A stretch of 64,000 nucleotides of DNA from Ascidiimonas sp046199005 (GCA_046199005.1 CP176050.1:124001-188000), one strand, 5' to 3'. Counted from the stretch's first letter, positions 44,233-53,876 are shown. Notes: generated by a model from the letters alone, not told the origin. Made by a program: numbers and translations.

Positions 44233-46560
44233 ATGGCGAAAAAGAATTTGAAACCTTCTGAAAATAATAAAGGATTTAGAAAATACATCTGGTGGTTTTG
44301 GAAATTACTGGGAGCAGGTTTATTGGCAATCCTTTTAGTATTCTTATTGGCCTCCTGGGGTGTATTCGGTAAGCTACCAACATTTGAGATCCTGGAAAAC
44401 CCAAAAACTAATTTAGCCACAGAGATCATATCTTCCGATGGAGTAACTCTTGGTAAATTCTATTTTAATGACAACAGAACTCCTGTTTTCTATAAAGATT
44501 TACCCGATCATCTCGTAGAGGCTCTTGTAGCTACCGAAGACGAACGCTACTATGATCACTCAGGGATTGATGCAAGAGGAACGCTAAGAGCAGTACTTTT
44601 TCTGGGTCAAAAGGGAGGCGCCAGTACCATAAGTCAGCAATTAGCTAAACTTCTTTTCACAGACAAAAGATCAGATAACATCGTAGAGCGGGTTATTCAG
44701 AAAATCAAAGAATGGATCATTGCTACCCGATTAGAAAGGCAATATACTAAGCAGGAAATTGTTGCCATGTATTTCAACATTTATGACTTTAATTATAATG
44801 CAGATGGCATCCGATCAGCAGCGCGTATCTATTTCGGAAAAGAGCCTATAGATCTTAATATTGAAGAGTCTGCAGTTCTGGTAGGGATGCTTAAAAACTC
44901 CTCTTATTACAATCCAATTAGAAGGAAAGAATTGGTTACCCGACGAAGGAATGTTGTTTTGAAGCAAATGGAAAAAAACGGATATCTTACAGTCCAACAA
45001 AAGGACTCTCTACAAAAGTTACCCTTAGATATCCGGTTTAATCCCGAATCACATAGGGAGGGAATTGCTACTTATTTCAGAATGTATTTACAGCAGGACT
45101 TCCTAAAAAAGTGGATTAAGAATAATCCAAAAGAAGACGGTTCTGAATACAATATTTATCTGGATGGACTTAAAATTTACACGACCATAGATTCCCGAAT
45201 GCAAAAATATGCAGAAGAGGCTGTAGAAGAGCATATGAAAAAGCTGCAGGCAGAATTTTTTGTACAAAATACCGAAAAAAGAAATGCCACGGCACCTTTT
45301 ATCAATGTAAACAAAAAAGAAATAAATGGGATAATGGAACGCGCCATGAAACAGTCTGCAAGATGGAGCGAGATGAAGGCAAAGGGTATTAGCGAAAGTA
45401 AGATACGCGCTTCCTTTAAAGAAAAAAAAGAGATGAGCGTGTTCAGTTGGGATGGAGAAAAAGATACCATCATGACGCCGTTAGATTCTATTAGATATTA
45501 TAAACATTTCTTGCGTACCGGAATGATGAGCATGGAACCCGAAACAGGTCATGTGAAAGCATGGGTAGGAGGTATTAATTATAAGCATTTTCAATACGAT
45601 CAGGTCTATCAGGGTGCCAGACAGGCTGGATCTACTTTCAAGCCGTTTGTATATGCTACCGCTATAGATCAATTGCATTTATCTCCTTGCGATTCGCTTC
45701 CGGATGTATATAACTGTATAGAAGCAAATAAGTACGGTAACATTGAACCCTGGTGTCCAAAGAATTCAGATGGCAAGTACTCCGGAGAAATGAGAACGCT
45801 TAAAAATGCGCTAGCAAACTCGGTAAACACCATTACTGCCAAGTTAATGGACAACGTAGGTCCTCAGCCAGTGGCCAATTTAGCAAGAAGATTAGGAATT
45901 ACCGCTGATATACCTGAAGTTCCATCAATAGCCCTGGGAACCCCAGACATAACGGTATATGAAATGGTTGGTGCTTACGGTACTTTTGCTAATCAGGGAG
46001 TCTACGTAAAGCCTGTTATGATCACAAGGATAGAAGATAAAAGTGGGAAGGTATTATTTGAATATGTTCCCGAAACAAAAGATGTTTTAAGTCCGGAAGT
46101 AGCTTACGCTACAGTAAATCTTATGCAAGGAGTTACCGAAGCCGGATCGGGGGCAAGATTAAGACATTCCTGGGCTAAAGATCAAACACTTTACAAAGAA
46201 ATTATCACAGGGTATCCTTATAACTTAACCAATCCTATTGCCGGAAAGACGGGAACAACTCAGAACCAAAGTGATGGGTGGTTTATGGGAATGGTTCCTA
46301 ACCTCGTTACCGGAGTATGGGTTGGAGGAGAAGACCGAGCAACGCATTTCAGGTCTACCTCATACGGACAGGGAGCAAGTATGGCATTACCTATCTGGGC
46401 TTTGTATATGAAAAAATGCTACAAAAATAAAGAGCTTGACATCTCAAAAGGATCTTTTGAAAAGCCGGAGGATATGACTATCAATGTAGATTGTACCAAG
46501 AAGCAAAAAGGTCAGGTTCAACAAATTGAAACGGAAGATTTAGACGGACTTAATTTTTAA
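44233..46560 (+). CDS. Bifunctional penicillin-binding protein 1A (transglycosylase and transpeptidase)
   Basis: This 775-residue cell-wall synthase has a cytoplasmic start, a membrane helix (about residues 28-48), a GT51 glycosyltransferase domain with catalytic Glu102 in TEDERYYDHSG and GASTISQQ, and a transpeptidase domain. The active-site serine is Ser467 (STFK), the second motif is SVN in ANSVNT, and KTGTT lies at 672-676. It polymerises glycan and cross-links peptides on the outer face of the inner membrane. It follows gldH after 12 bases. Length and motifs are normal. Confidence 0.96.
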   Translation: MAKKNLKPSENNKGFRKYIWWFWKLLGAGLLAILLVFLLASWGVFGKLPTFEILENPKTNLATEIISSDGVTLGKFYFNDNRTPVFYKDLPDHLVEALVATEDERYYDHSGIDARGTLRAVLFLGQKGGASTISQQLAKLLFTDKRSDNIVERVIQKIKEWIIATRLERQYTKQEIVAMYFNIYDFNYNADGIRSAARIYFGKEPIDLNIEESAVLVGMLKNSSYYNPIRRKELVTRRRNVVLKQMEKNGYLTVQQKDSLQKLPLDIRFNPESHREGIATYFRMYLQQDFLKKWIKNNPKEDGSEYNIYLDGLKIYTTIDSRMQKYAEEAVEEHMKKLQAEFFVQNTEKRNATAPFINVNKKEINGIMERAMKQSARWSEMKAKGISESKIRASFKEKKEMSVFSWDGEKDTIMTPLDSIRYYKHFLRTGMMSMEPETGHVKAWVGGINYKHFQYDQVYQGARQAGSTFKPFVYATAIDQLHLSPCDSLPDVYNCIEANKYGNIEPWCPKNSDGKYSGEMRTLKNALANSVNTITAKLMDNVGPQPVANLARRLGITADIPEVPSIALGTPDITVYEMVGAYGTFANQGVYVKPVMITRIEDKSGKVLFEYVPETKDVLSPEVAYATVNLMQGVTEAGSGARLRHSWAKDQTLYKEIITGYPYNLTNPIAGKTGTTQNQSDGWFMGMVPNLVTGVWVGGEDRATHFRSTSYGQGASMALPIWALYMKKCYKNKELDISKGSFEKPEDMTINVDCTKKQKGQVQQIETEDLDGLNF

Positions 46561-46675
46561 AATAGATACGAGTCGCTAATGATATTCTTAAAGCGCTAAT
46601 GTACCCTTTAAAAATTCATAGATTATAGAAGCTGTCTTTTGAGAATTTCGTAATTTTCCCTAAAAATAATACGAA

Positions 46676-47377
46676 ATGATCAATAAAAAGGTAGCATCAG
46701 TTCAGGAAGCACTTTCTGGAGTTCGGGACGGCATGACTTTGATGCTCGGCGGCTTTGGATTATGTGGAATTCCTGAAAATAGTATTGCGCAATTAGTGAA
46801 ACTTGGTGTGAAAGAGCTTACCTGTATCTCAAATAATGCAGGGGTAGATGATTTTGGTCTGGGCTTACTGCTACAAAAACGTCAGATTAAGAAAATGGTC
46901 TCTTCATATGTCGGGGAGAACGACGAATTTGAACGTCAAATGCTAAGCGGAGAACTTGAAGTAGAGCTCATTCCGCAGGGTACGCTTGCAGAGCGGTGCC
47001 GTGCTGCTCAGGGCGGATTTCCTGCTTTTTATACTCCTGCTGGTTATGGTACGGAGGTTGCAGAAGGAAAAGAGACCCGTGAATTCAATGGTAAAATGTA
47101 TGTTTTAGAGCATTCGTTTAAGGCAGATTTTGCCTTTGTGAAAGCATGGAAAGGCGATGAAGCAGGCAATCTCATTTTTAAGGGTACTGCACGTAATTTC
47201 AATCCGTGCATGTGTGGAGCAGCCGGCATTACGGTTGCCGAAGTTGAAGAGTTGCTGCCAGCGGGTACGCTAGATCCTAACGAAGTGCACATACCGGGGA
47301 TATTCGTTCAGCGCATATTTCAAGGTGCTATTTATGAAAAAAGAATAGAACAAAGAACTGTAAGACCTAGAAGCTAA
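46676..47377 (+). CDS. scoA: 3-oxoacid CoA-transferase subunit A
   Basis: This 233-residue subunit has the family start MLGGFGLCGIPENSI and the middle GTARNFNPCMCGAAG segment. With subunit B it moves CoA from succinyl-CoA to a 3-oxoacid such as acetoacetate, which is used in ketone-body or amino-acid breakdown. The two genes are one base apart, so a heteromeric enzyme is expected. The acid cannot be fixed from sequence alone. Confidence 0.93.
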   Translation: MINKKVASVQEALSGVRDGMTLMLGGFGLCGIPENSIAQLVKLGVKELTCISNNAGVDDFGLGLLLQKRQIKKMVSSYVGENDEFERQMLSGELEVELIPQGTLAERCRAAQGGFPAFYTPAGYGTEVAEGKETREFNGKMYVLEHSFKADFAFVKAWKGDEAGNLIFKGTARNFNPCMCGAAGITVAEVEELLPAGTLDPNEVHIPGIFVQRIFQGAIYEKRIEQRTVRPRS

Positions 47378-47378
47378 A

Positions 47379-48035
47379 ATGAGTTTAACAAAGAATCAAA
47401 TTGCGCAACGAATAGCGAGAGAAGTAAAGGATGGTTACTATGTTAATTTAGGAATAGGAATTCCTACGCTGGTAGCTAATTTTGTACGAAATGATATTTC
47501 AGTTGAGTTTCAGAGCGAAAATGGCGTTTTAGGTATGGGACCTTTTCCCTTAGAAGGGGAAGAAGATGCAGATATAATTAATGCGGGTAAACAAACTATA
47601 ACCACGTTGCCGGGAGCTTCCTTTTTCGATTCTGCAATGAGTTTTTCAATGATAAGAGGTCAGCATGTAGATTTGACTATTCTTGGTGCTATGGAGGTAG
47701 ATGAGAACGGGGACATAGCTAACTGGAAAATTCCAGGTAAAATGGTAAAAGGAATGGGTGGTGCTATGGATTTGGTAGCATCGGCGGAAAATATCATTGT
47801 TGCAATGATGCACACCAACAAGGCAGGCGCTTCAAAATTACTAACCAAATGTACACTACCGCTTACTGGAGTTAGGTGTGTTAAGAAAGTGGTTACGAAT
47901 TTAGCAGTATTAGATATTACTCATGAAGGTTTTCGCTTGCTCGAGAGAGCTCCCGGAGTTTCTACACAGCAAATTATGGAGGCAACAGAAGGTACTTTAA
48001 TTATAGAAGGCGATATTCCTGAAATGGAATTTTAA
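47379..48035 (+). CDS. scoB: 3-oxoacid CoA-transferase subunit B
   Basis: This 218-residue subunit carries the catalytic Glu47 in SENGVLGMGP, which forms the glutamyl-CoA intermediate, and the GAMEVDENGDIANWKIPGK segment typical of the family. It follows subunit A after one base and completes the enzyme. No gene follows on this strand for about 130 bases. Confidence 0.94.
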   Translation: MSLTKNQIAQRIAREVKDGYYVNLGIGIPTLVANFVRNDISVEFQSENGVLGMGPFPLEGEEDADIINAGKQTITTLPGASFFDSAMSFSMIRGQHVDLTILGAMEVDENGDIANWKIPGKMVKGMGGAMDLVASAENIIVAMMHTNKAGASKLLTKCTLPLTGVRCVKKVVTNLAVLDITHEGFRLLERAPGVSTQQIMEATEGTLIIEGDIPEMEF

Positions 48036-48165
48036 AGAGATTGTCACTTATTTGTAAGTAATTTCTTCAAAATAATGCATTTTATCGATTTTTTTTGTAT
48101 TTTATCGATGATTTCAAAATTATTTTTTTATGTTTGACGTAAGTTTTATCCCAAAGCTTACTAAT

Positions 48166-48315
48166 ATGAAAACCAAATTACAAGTAACCTCAAGAACAAG
48201 CTTTCATTCTGATCATCATTGGAATTCCCAAGATTCCTATTTTGAAGGATTGCGCTCCACGACCCAACTTTTAAAAAGTTTGGTTATGGTAGCTAAGAAA
48301 GTCTTTATGCTTTAA
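48166..48315 (+). CDS. Possible 49-residue small protein
   Basis: The frame from the ATG at 48166 encodes a peptide with a polar start, an aromatic and His-rich centre (SFHSDHHWNSQDSYFEGL) and a hydrophobic/basic end (LLKSLVMVAKKVFML). The longer frame from 48130 adds 12 residues. The composition is more protein-like than that of random frames and a repeated A+T-rich element lies just upstream. I recognise no family; it could equally be chance. Confidence 0.35.
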   Translation: MKTKLQVTSRTSFHSDHHWNSQDSYFEGLRSTTQLLKSLVMVAKKVFML

Positions 48316-48318
48316 TCA

Positions 48319-48489
48319 AAAACGTGAGTCTGATGCTTTTTTGCCCCAAAAAAGAGTATCACACTGTAAAGGATCAACGCAGCCCCAAATAATTGACCTG
48401 CAGCCCCTAATAGTGGAACCACTCAAAAATTGTTTTAATAGTTAATAGTTATGTTTGTTTAGTCTTTACAACTATCAGACTCACGTTTT
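48319..48489. repeat. 16-base perfect inverted repeat pair, 139 bases apart
   Basis: AAAACGTGAGTCTGAT (48319-48334) recurs as its exact reverse complement at 48474-48489. The enclosed 139 bases encode nothing evident. This is the layout of a miniature inverted-repeat element or a very long hairpin. I see no clear target-site duplication, so the mobile-element reading is weak. Confidence 0.5.
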
Positions 48490-48701
48490 AATTTCCAGAA
48501 TTAAATTTTTATTTGCAGATCATTTTTGTATTCTCCCCAATGGAATAGCCGTATCATTTTCATGCTTTTCTATTTTTTTTCCTAAATAATTGTGATTTAC
48601 ATAGTTAATTGTTCTTTTCATCGAATTTGTGATGTAAATTTTATGTTATTTAATAAATTTTTAACACATTTGTAAGATTAATACCAATTAAATCTATCAA
48701 A

Positions 48702-51092
48702 ATGATTAAAAAAATTACTCTATTACTCTCTATGTGCTTAATTGCAGGTTTTGTATCTGCTCAGAAAGCACAAAGAGAATGTGCTTCCATGGATAATCTG
48801 GAGTACAGAATGCAACAAGATCCGCAATTGGCAGATCGTATGGCCGAAATAGAGGCCTATACGCAACTAAAAATTGAAGAGCTTAAACAGAACCGAATTG
48901 ACGGTGACATTATTACCATTCCTGTAGTTGTACACGTGATTTATAGCAATGCTCAGGAAAATATTAGTGATGCTCAAGTTCAATCACAGATCGATGTCCT
49001 CAATGAGGATTTTCGTCGTTTAAATGCTGATGCTGACGGTACCTGGTCTCAGGCAGCGGACACCCAGATTGAATTTTGTCTGGCAAGTATAGATGAAAAT
49101 GGAAATGCTACCAATGGTATTACCCGAAAGTCATCTACCAGAACTTCCTGGGGAACTAATGATGCTATGAAAAGCTCTGCTCAGGGTGGTGTAGATCCGT
49201 GGGATACTACTAAATATCTGAACATGTGGGTAGCCAACATTGGAGGAGGTATTTTAGGGTATGCACAATTTCCTGGTGGTAATGCTGCTACAGACGGTGT
49301 GGTGATGAGTCCTCAATATTTTGGTAGTTCTGCCAAAGGAACCGGATTTTATCTTTCTGCACCTTTCGATTTAGGAAGAACTACAACTCATGAAGTAGGT
49401 CATTTTCTTAATCTAAGACACATCTGGGGTGACGGTAATTGTAATTTTGATGACTTCGTAGCAGATACGCCTGGCTCTGATGCACCAAATTATGGCTGTG
49501 CAGAAGGACACGTTTCCTGTGGAACTGTAGATATGGTTCAAAATTATATGGATTACTCAGATGATGGTTGTATGAACCTCTTTACGCAAGGTCAAACAGA
49601 TCGTATGCGAGTAACACTATTACCAGGTGGAGTGAGAGCTTCTTTAGGAGCATCTGATCAATGTGGTACTCCTCCAGATCCGACATGTGATGACGGAATT
49701 CAGAATGGAGACGAAGAAGGTGTCGATTGTGGCGGTTCAAACTGTCCTGCTTGTCCTGAACCAACTTGTGATGATGGAATCCAGAATGGAGATGAAGAAG
49801 GTGTCGATTGCGGTGGTTCTTCATGTGAGCCATGTACACAAGAACCAACTTGCGATGATGGAATCCAAAACGGTGACGAAGAAGGTGTAGACTGTGGTGG
49901 TTCTTCATGTGAACCTTGTCAAACCGAATGTACCGAGAATGGAGTAACACTTTCTATTACTTTTGATAATTATCCTAATGAAACTTCATGGGTATTGACC
50001 GATGCAGGTGGAGCTACAGTTGCCTCTGGTGGAACTTATGGAAGTGAACCTGACGGATCTACTCTTACTGAAGAGATTTGCTTACCTGACGGATGTTATA
50101 CATTTACTATTAACGACAGCTTTAGTGATGGTATCTGCTGTGCATTTGGCAATGGTTCATACAGCCTTACTTCGGCGGATGGAACTGTGCTAGCATCAGG
50201 AGGTGATTTCGGAGCTTCAGAATCTACAGATTTCTGCGTAGGCGAAGGTTCAGAGCCAACGTGTGACGATGGAATTCAAAATGGAGATGAAGAAGGTGTC
50301 GATTGCGGTGGTTCAGCTTGTGCACCGTGTGAAATAGGTAGCATAGATACGCTAAACCAGGTATTCTTCGAAACAGGTTTTGAAGGATGGATCGATGGTG
50401 GTAGCGATTGTGGTTATTATTCAGGACCACGTTCTTGGGAAGGCGTTTCATCGGTTTACATCCGCGATAATTCAGGAACAAGATCTTCTGTTACCTCTCC
50501 ATCCTTAGATATGTCAGCATACAATCAGGTAGAGATTGAATTCTATTTCTACTCTTATAGTATGGAGAACGGTGAAGACTTCTTCGTAAGTTTCTACGAT
50601 GGTTCTACTTGGACACCCGTAGCAGCTTATGCAGCAGGAACCAGCTTTAACAATAATGGCTTCTATGTCGCAACCGTAACCGTAAGTGCAAACGACTTTA
50701 ATTTTGCTTCAAATTCTGCATTTAGATTTACAAATGATGCTTCTAATAACTCAGATCTCATTTATCTTGATGAGATTACCATTAAAGGAATCGCGTTTGC
50801 AAGAGAAGCAAGAATTAGCAGTGAGCCAAGACTTTTACGCTCTATGAGAGATAGTGAAGGTAGTTTCGATGCATTACTTTATCCTAACCCAGTAACAAAT
50901 GGAGTGTTAAACATCAATACATTTGGTGCCAATGAAGGTAAGTATCGCATTATGAATCTTCTTGGACAAACAGTTCAGGCTGGATCACTTAAAGAAAGAA
51001 GTTTAAATGTGAGCAGTCTGCAAGCAGGTGTTTATATCTTCGAACTCAACGATGGAGAAGAAATTACCACAGAGAAATTTGTGAAACAATAA
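48702..51092 (+). CDS. Secreted M43 (pappalysin-type) metalloprotease with Cys repeats and T9SS type A tail
   Basis: This 796-residue protein has a signal peptide (cleavage near SAQ-KAQ) and a propeptide/catalytic part with the zinc motif HEVGHFLNLRH (His230, Glu231, His234, His240) followed by a Met-turn region (MVQNYMDYSDDGCMNLFT). Four copies of CDDGIQNGDEEGVDCGGS follow, three in tandem (about residues 329-405) and one near 520, separated by a beta domain (CTENGVTLSITFDNYPNE). A jelly-roll-like domain (FFETGFEGWIDGG to DEITIKG) comes next, then the type A sorting tail with YPNPVTNGVLNI and TTEKFVKQ. It should be exported by the type IX system to digest extracellular protein. A terminator follows. 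Confidence 0.92.
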   Translation: MIKKITLLLSMCLIAGFVSAQKAQRECASMDNLEYRMQQDPQLADRMAEIEAYTQLKIEELKQNRIDGDIITIPVVVHVIYSNAQENISDAQVQSQIDVLNEDFRRLNADADGTWSQAADTQIEFCLASIDENGNATNGITRKSSTRTSWGTNDAMKSSAQGGVDPWDTTKYLNMWVANIGGGILGYAQFPGGNAATDGVVMSPQYFGSSAKGTGFYLSAPFDLGRTTTHEVGHFLNLRHIWGDGNCNFDDFVADTPGSDAPNYGCAEGHVSCGTVDMVQNYMDYSDDGCMNLFTQGQTDRMRVTLLPGGVRASLGASDQCGTPPDPTCDDGIQNGDEEGVDCGGSNCPACPEPTCDDGIQNGDEEGVDCGGSSCEPCTQEPTCDDGIQNGDEEGVDCGGSSCEPCQTECTENGVTLSITFDNYPNETSWVLTDAGGATVASGGTYGSEPDGSTLTEEICLPDGCYTFTINDSFSDGICCAFGNGSYSLTSADGTVLASGGDFGASESTDFCVGEGSEPTCDDGIQNGDEEGVDCGGSACAPCEIGSIDTLNQVFFETGFEGWIDGGSDCGYYSGPRSWEGVSSVYIRDNSGTRSSVTSPSLDMSAYNQVEIEFYFYSYSMENGEDFFVSFYDGSTWTPVAAYAAGTSFNNNGFYVATVTVSANDFNFASNSAFRFTNDASNNSDLIYLDEITIKGIAFAREARISSEPRLLRSMRDSEGSFDALLYPNPVTNGVLNINTFGANEGKYRIMNLLGQTVQAGSLKERSLNVSSLQAGVYIFELNDGEEITTEKFVKQ

Positions 51093-51112
51093 TTTCACAT
51101 CCTATAATATTA

Positions 51113-51141
51113 AAAGGCTGCCTACTGGCAGCCTTTTTTAT
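51113..51141 (+). terminator. Terminator of the metalloprotease gene
   Basis: AAAGGCTGCC (51113-51122) pairs with GGCAGCCTTT (51127-51136) and is followed by a T run. Confidence 0.88.
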
Positions 51142-51183
51142 TTTTGAGAGTGAAGTATGATTGCTTGTTAATAAGCTCGTTTC

Positions 51184-52341
51184 CTATAATTCATTTAAGA
51201 TCTTTGCTGCTTTTTCAAGTGTACGGTCTTCTTTTGCAAAACAGAATCGCAGCATATGATCGTTTCTGTTGTCCACATTAAAAACAGATATGGGTATCGA
51301 TGCGATACCGTTTTTTTGTACCAGTCTGGTAGCAAAACTAATATCGTCTTCTTTCGTGATTTTACTGTAATCTAATAATTGGAAATAAGTGCCTTGGCAG
51401 GGTAGTATTTGAAAACGTGAACCTTTAATAAGTTCTCTGAAAAGATCCCGTTTTTGTTGATAAAACATTGGAAGAGAATTATAGTGTACAGCATTTTTTA
51501 GATAATCGGCAAATGCTTTTTGAACAGGATGATGAGAACAGAATACATTGTATTGGTGTGTCTTTCTAAATTCTTTCATGAGCGCCTTAGGCGCAACACA
51601 GTATCCGGTTTTCCAACCAGTATTATGAAATGTCTTTCCAAAGGAAGCACAGACAAAACTTCGTTCAGCAAGTTCAGGAAAACGACAAGCACTTTGATGT
51701 TCTTCTCCGTCAAATATAATGTGCTCATATACCTCATCACTTAAAAGAATGATATTAGTATCTTTTAAAATTGCTGCCAGTTCCAGCAAATCTTTCTGTT
51801 TAAATATGGTGCCGGTAGGATTATGAGGTGTATTAATCACTATCATTTTTGTATTTGAGGTAATTTTATCTTTTACTTCAGACCAATTTACTTTGTAAGC
51901 AGGTGCAGATAATTGAACCGGTACCGGAATACCTCCTTGAAGCTCAATAGCGGGTTCGTAACAATCGTACGCAGGCTTGAGTATAATTACTTCATCTCCT
52001 GGAGAAATAAATGTCGCTATGGTCGTAAAAATGGCTTCAGTAGCACCCACAGTGATAGTTACTTCAGTTTCGGGATGGTAGGTTACCGAATGAGAATCTT
52101 CAATTTTTTCAGCAATAGCTTCCCGAAGTGCCAGCAGACCAGGCATCTGCGCATATTGGTTGTACCCATTACGCATGGCAGCCTGGGCTAAATCAATAAG
52201 TGTAGAATCTGTCGCAAAATCCGGAAACCCTTGAGACAAATTTACAGCATTATGTTCTGCAGCTAGACGACTCATAATTGTAAAAATGGTAGTTTTTACA
52301 TTAGGTAGTTTAGAAGTAAAGCGTATGGGGGTTCTTGTCAT
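51184..52341 (-). CDS. PLP-dependent aminotransferase (methionine aminotransferase-like)
   Basis: This 385-residue fold-type I enzyme has NLSQGFPDF at the start, NTPHNPTG near residue 165, and the PLP lysine in SFGKTFHNTGWKTGY near residue 230. The sequence best fits the YbdL-type methionine/aromatic aminotransferases used in methionine recycling, also related to kynurenine aminotransferases. The ATG at 52341 (MTRTPIRFTSKLP) is preferred to one 13 codons upstream. It stands alone. The exact amino donor cannot be told. Confidence 0.9.
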   Translation of the reverse strand: MTRTPIRFTSKLPNVKTTIFTIMSRLAAEHNAVNLSQGFPDFATDSTLIDLAQAAMRNGYNQYAQMPGLLALREAIAEKIEDSHSVTYHPETEVTITVGATEAIFTTIATFISPGDEVIILKPAYDCYEPAIELQGGIPVPVQLSAPAYKVNWSEVKDKITSNTKMIVINTPHNPTGTIFKQKDLLELAAILKDTNIILLSDEVYEHIIFDGEEHQSACRFPELAERSFVCASFGKTFHNTGWKTGYCVAPKALMKEFRKTHQYNVFCSHHPVQKAFADYLKNAVHYNSLPMFYQQKRDLFRELIKGSRFQILPCQGTYFQLLDYSKITKEDDISFATRLVQKNGIASIPISVFNVDNRNDHMLRFCFAKEDRTLEKAAKILNEL

Positions 52342-52889
52342 AAATATATTTCTAAAAAATAATTTCAAATCGATGATCACTAATGTGGCGCAATTACAAT
52401 ATTACTGAACTTTTACCTACCTAATAGCAAAACATCTGGTAAGCTTAAAGTAATTAACGGCTTTGGTATGTACGAGCAAGTGACCTGTGTATATTATTGA
52501 AAAACCGTAATAGAAAGAAACACTTTCCGTAAAAGCATCAATATTACGACCAATGGTAATGAAAAAGTCAATTATTTTTATAACTTCGACATCAGAAAAT
52601 TCCTAAAAGTGTTGCCCTCCAATCATTAGAGTTGATTACTCAAAATGTTAGTGCAAAGTAATTCATAAGGCTTAAACTAAAGATAAAAACCTCATGACGG
52701 ACTAACTAACGGTTTTATTTTTGGATGGGAGCACACCGTCGTCATCTTAGTTTTTGATGGCGGTGTCTCTTTTAATCATGATGCGATAGTGTCTTCATTA
52801 AATAGACTTAATTTGTTTAGTTAATTATATTAAGTAGGGTTAGAGTCTGCTCTGGCCCTTTTCTTTATGTAAAGATGTATGTTTACGAT
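52342..52889. other. 550-base spacer with two T-tailed hairpins on the plus strand
   Basis: Neither strand shows a gene here. Two hairpins with T runs on the plus strand lie at 52733-52775 (imperfect, a three-base bulge) and 52836-52865. No plus-strand gene precedes them, so they may end a small untranslated RNA or be remnants of a lost gene. The left part is upstream of the aminotransferase gene. Confidence 0.45.
52836..52866 (+). terminator. T-tailed hairpin without an upstream plus-strand gene
   Basis: AGGGTTAGAG (52836-52845) pairs with CTCTGGCCCT (52850-52859), using two G-T pairs, and is followed by TTTTCTTT. A second, weaker hairpin lies about 70 bases to the left. Confidence 0.6.
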
Positions 52890-53288
52890 TTAGAAGAACC
52901 TCTTGAATTTCTGTGTAAACCCCTCTATTGAGATAAAATTCAGAATAAGTTCGCCATCTTTTAGCTCAAAGAATATTGTTTGTATATTTTCATTGCTGCA
53001 GTTGGTATTAATTTCTCCGGTCTCCAGCGAATAGGTGGCGGAAGCAATTTGCTCATTAGAATAAGGGTCACATAAAGAACCATTGGTCACAACAGATCCG
53101 TTTTTGAGAAATTGTAGCGTTTTTTCACTTCTAACAGGCACGAATCTACCGCTCCCATCTCCAGGGTCTGCCATTTGTTCAACCAAACGCCAAACTCCTA
53201 AGGTGATTTCTTCATCCGAGTTAGTATCATCACTATTACATGAGATTATACACGACAAAAGCAATAGCTTACATATAAGTCTTTTCAT
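52890..53288 (-). CDS. Small lipoprotein, unknown function
   Basis: The protein has 132 residues from the ATG at 53288, which opens a lipoprotein signal (MKRLICKLLLLSCIISCN). The frame runs 35 codons further upstream without signal character. The mature part starts with an acidic linker (NSDDTNSDEE) typical of surface-exposed flavobacterial lipoproteins. It then has GVWRLVEQMADPG and beta-strands with two cysteines (GSLCDPY, NTNCSNE), like the lipocalin-type small lipoproteins. No precise family is recognised. Confidence 0.78.
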   Translation of the reverse strand: MKRLICKLLLLSCIISCNSDDTNSDEEITLGVWRLVEQMADPGDGSGRFVPVRSEKTLQFLKNGSVVTNGSLCDPYSNEQIASATYSLETGEINTNCSNENIQTIFFELKDGELILNFISIEGFTQKFKRFF

Positions 53289-53364
53289 AAAGAAACATCT
53301 TTGTTTAAATAAGATGTAACAAAGACCGGAAGGTTGCTTTTTTGTCAACATGTATAATGAAGAA

Positions 53365-53718
53365 TTACAAATCTGACCATACGGCCAATTCATTGCCAGA
53401 GGGCTCTAAAAATTGAAAACGGCGTCCGCCGGGAAATGAAAAGATATCTTTAGTAATAACCCCTCCTGCATCTTTAACTTTACTAAGAATCTTTTCCAGT
53501 TCTTTATGATACAAAACGACCAGTACGCTGTTTACAATACTTTCATCTGTAGTTTCAAAGCCACCTGCGATACCACTCTCGGAAGCTTCAAACGAAGTAT
53601 AAGTAGGTGCATAATCTGTAAATTTCCAGCCAAATGCCTCTCTGAAAAAGATCTTGGTTTTAGTAAGATCTTTAGCTTTAAACTCAATGTAGTCAATATG
53701 ATTGTTTTGTTGAGCCAT
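53365..53718 (-). CDS. VOC-superfamily (glyoxalase-like) protein
   Basis: This 117-residue protein has one vicinal-oxygen-chelate module: IDYIEFKAKDLTKTKIFFREAFGWKFTDY at the start and GGRRFQFLEPSGNELAVW at the end. Glyoxalases, dioxygenases and antibiotic-resistance proteins share this fold, and the substrate is unknown. It lies 76 bases upstream of the small lipoprotein gene on the same strand and downstream of a strong terminator. Confidence 0.9.
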   Translation of the reverse strand: MAQQNNHIDYIEFKAKDLTKTKIFFREAFGWKFTDYAPTYTSFEASESGIAGGFETTDESIVNSVLVVLYHKELEKILSKVKDAGGVITKDIFSFPGGRRFQFLEPSGNELAVWSDL

Positions 53719-53876
53719 TGTTTTATTATTTATGATGAATTAAATGATCTTCAATACCAGAGGTCTTTCAAAGATAAAAGCTTTTGAGAGAAAGTGATTC
53801 CCTTCACAAAATGATTTTCTAGTAGCTTTATTATAAAAAGCTTCCTTATGAGCAGTTCTCAGTATAATTTAAAACG

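Larger units (their letters stand above)
48036..48701. other. Long A+T-rich spacer with a small open frame and an inverted repeat pair
   Basis: Between the CoA transferase and the metalloprotease genes this 666-base stretch has an A+T-rich direct repeat (ATTTTATCGAT at 48079 and 48099), a possible 49-codon gene (48166-48315) and a 16-base inverted repeat pair (48319-48334 and 48474-48489). The promoter for the protease gene should lie near its right end, where I see no certain match to TAnnTTTG. Confidence 0.5.

Noticed and set aside
48319..48489. Intact insertion sequence
   Set aside because: The inverted repeats enclose only 139 bases with no transposase and no clear target duplication.
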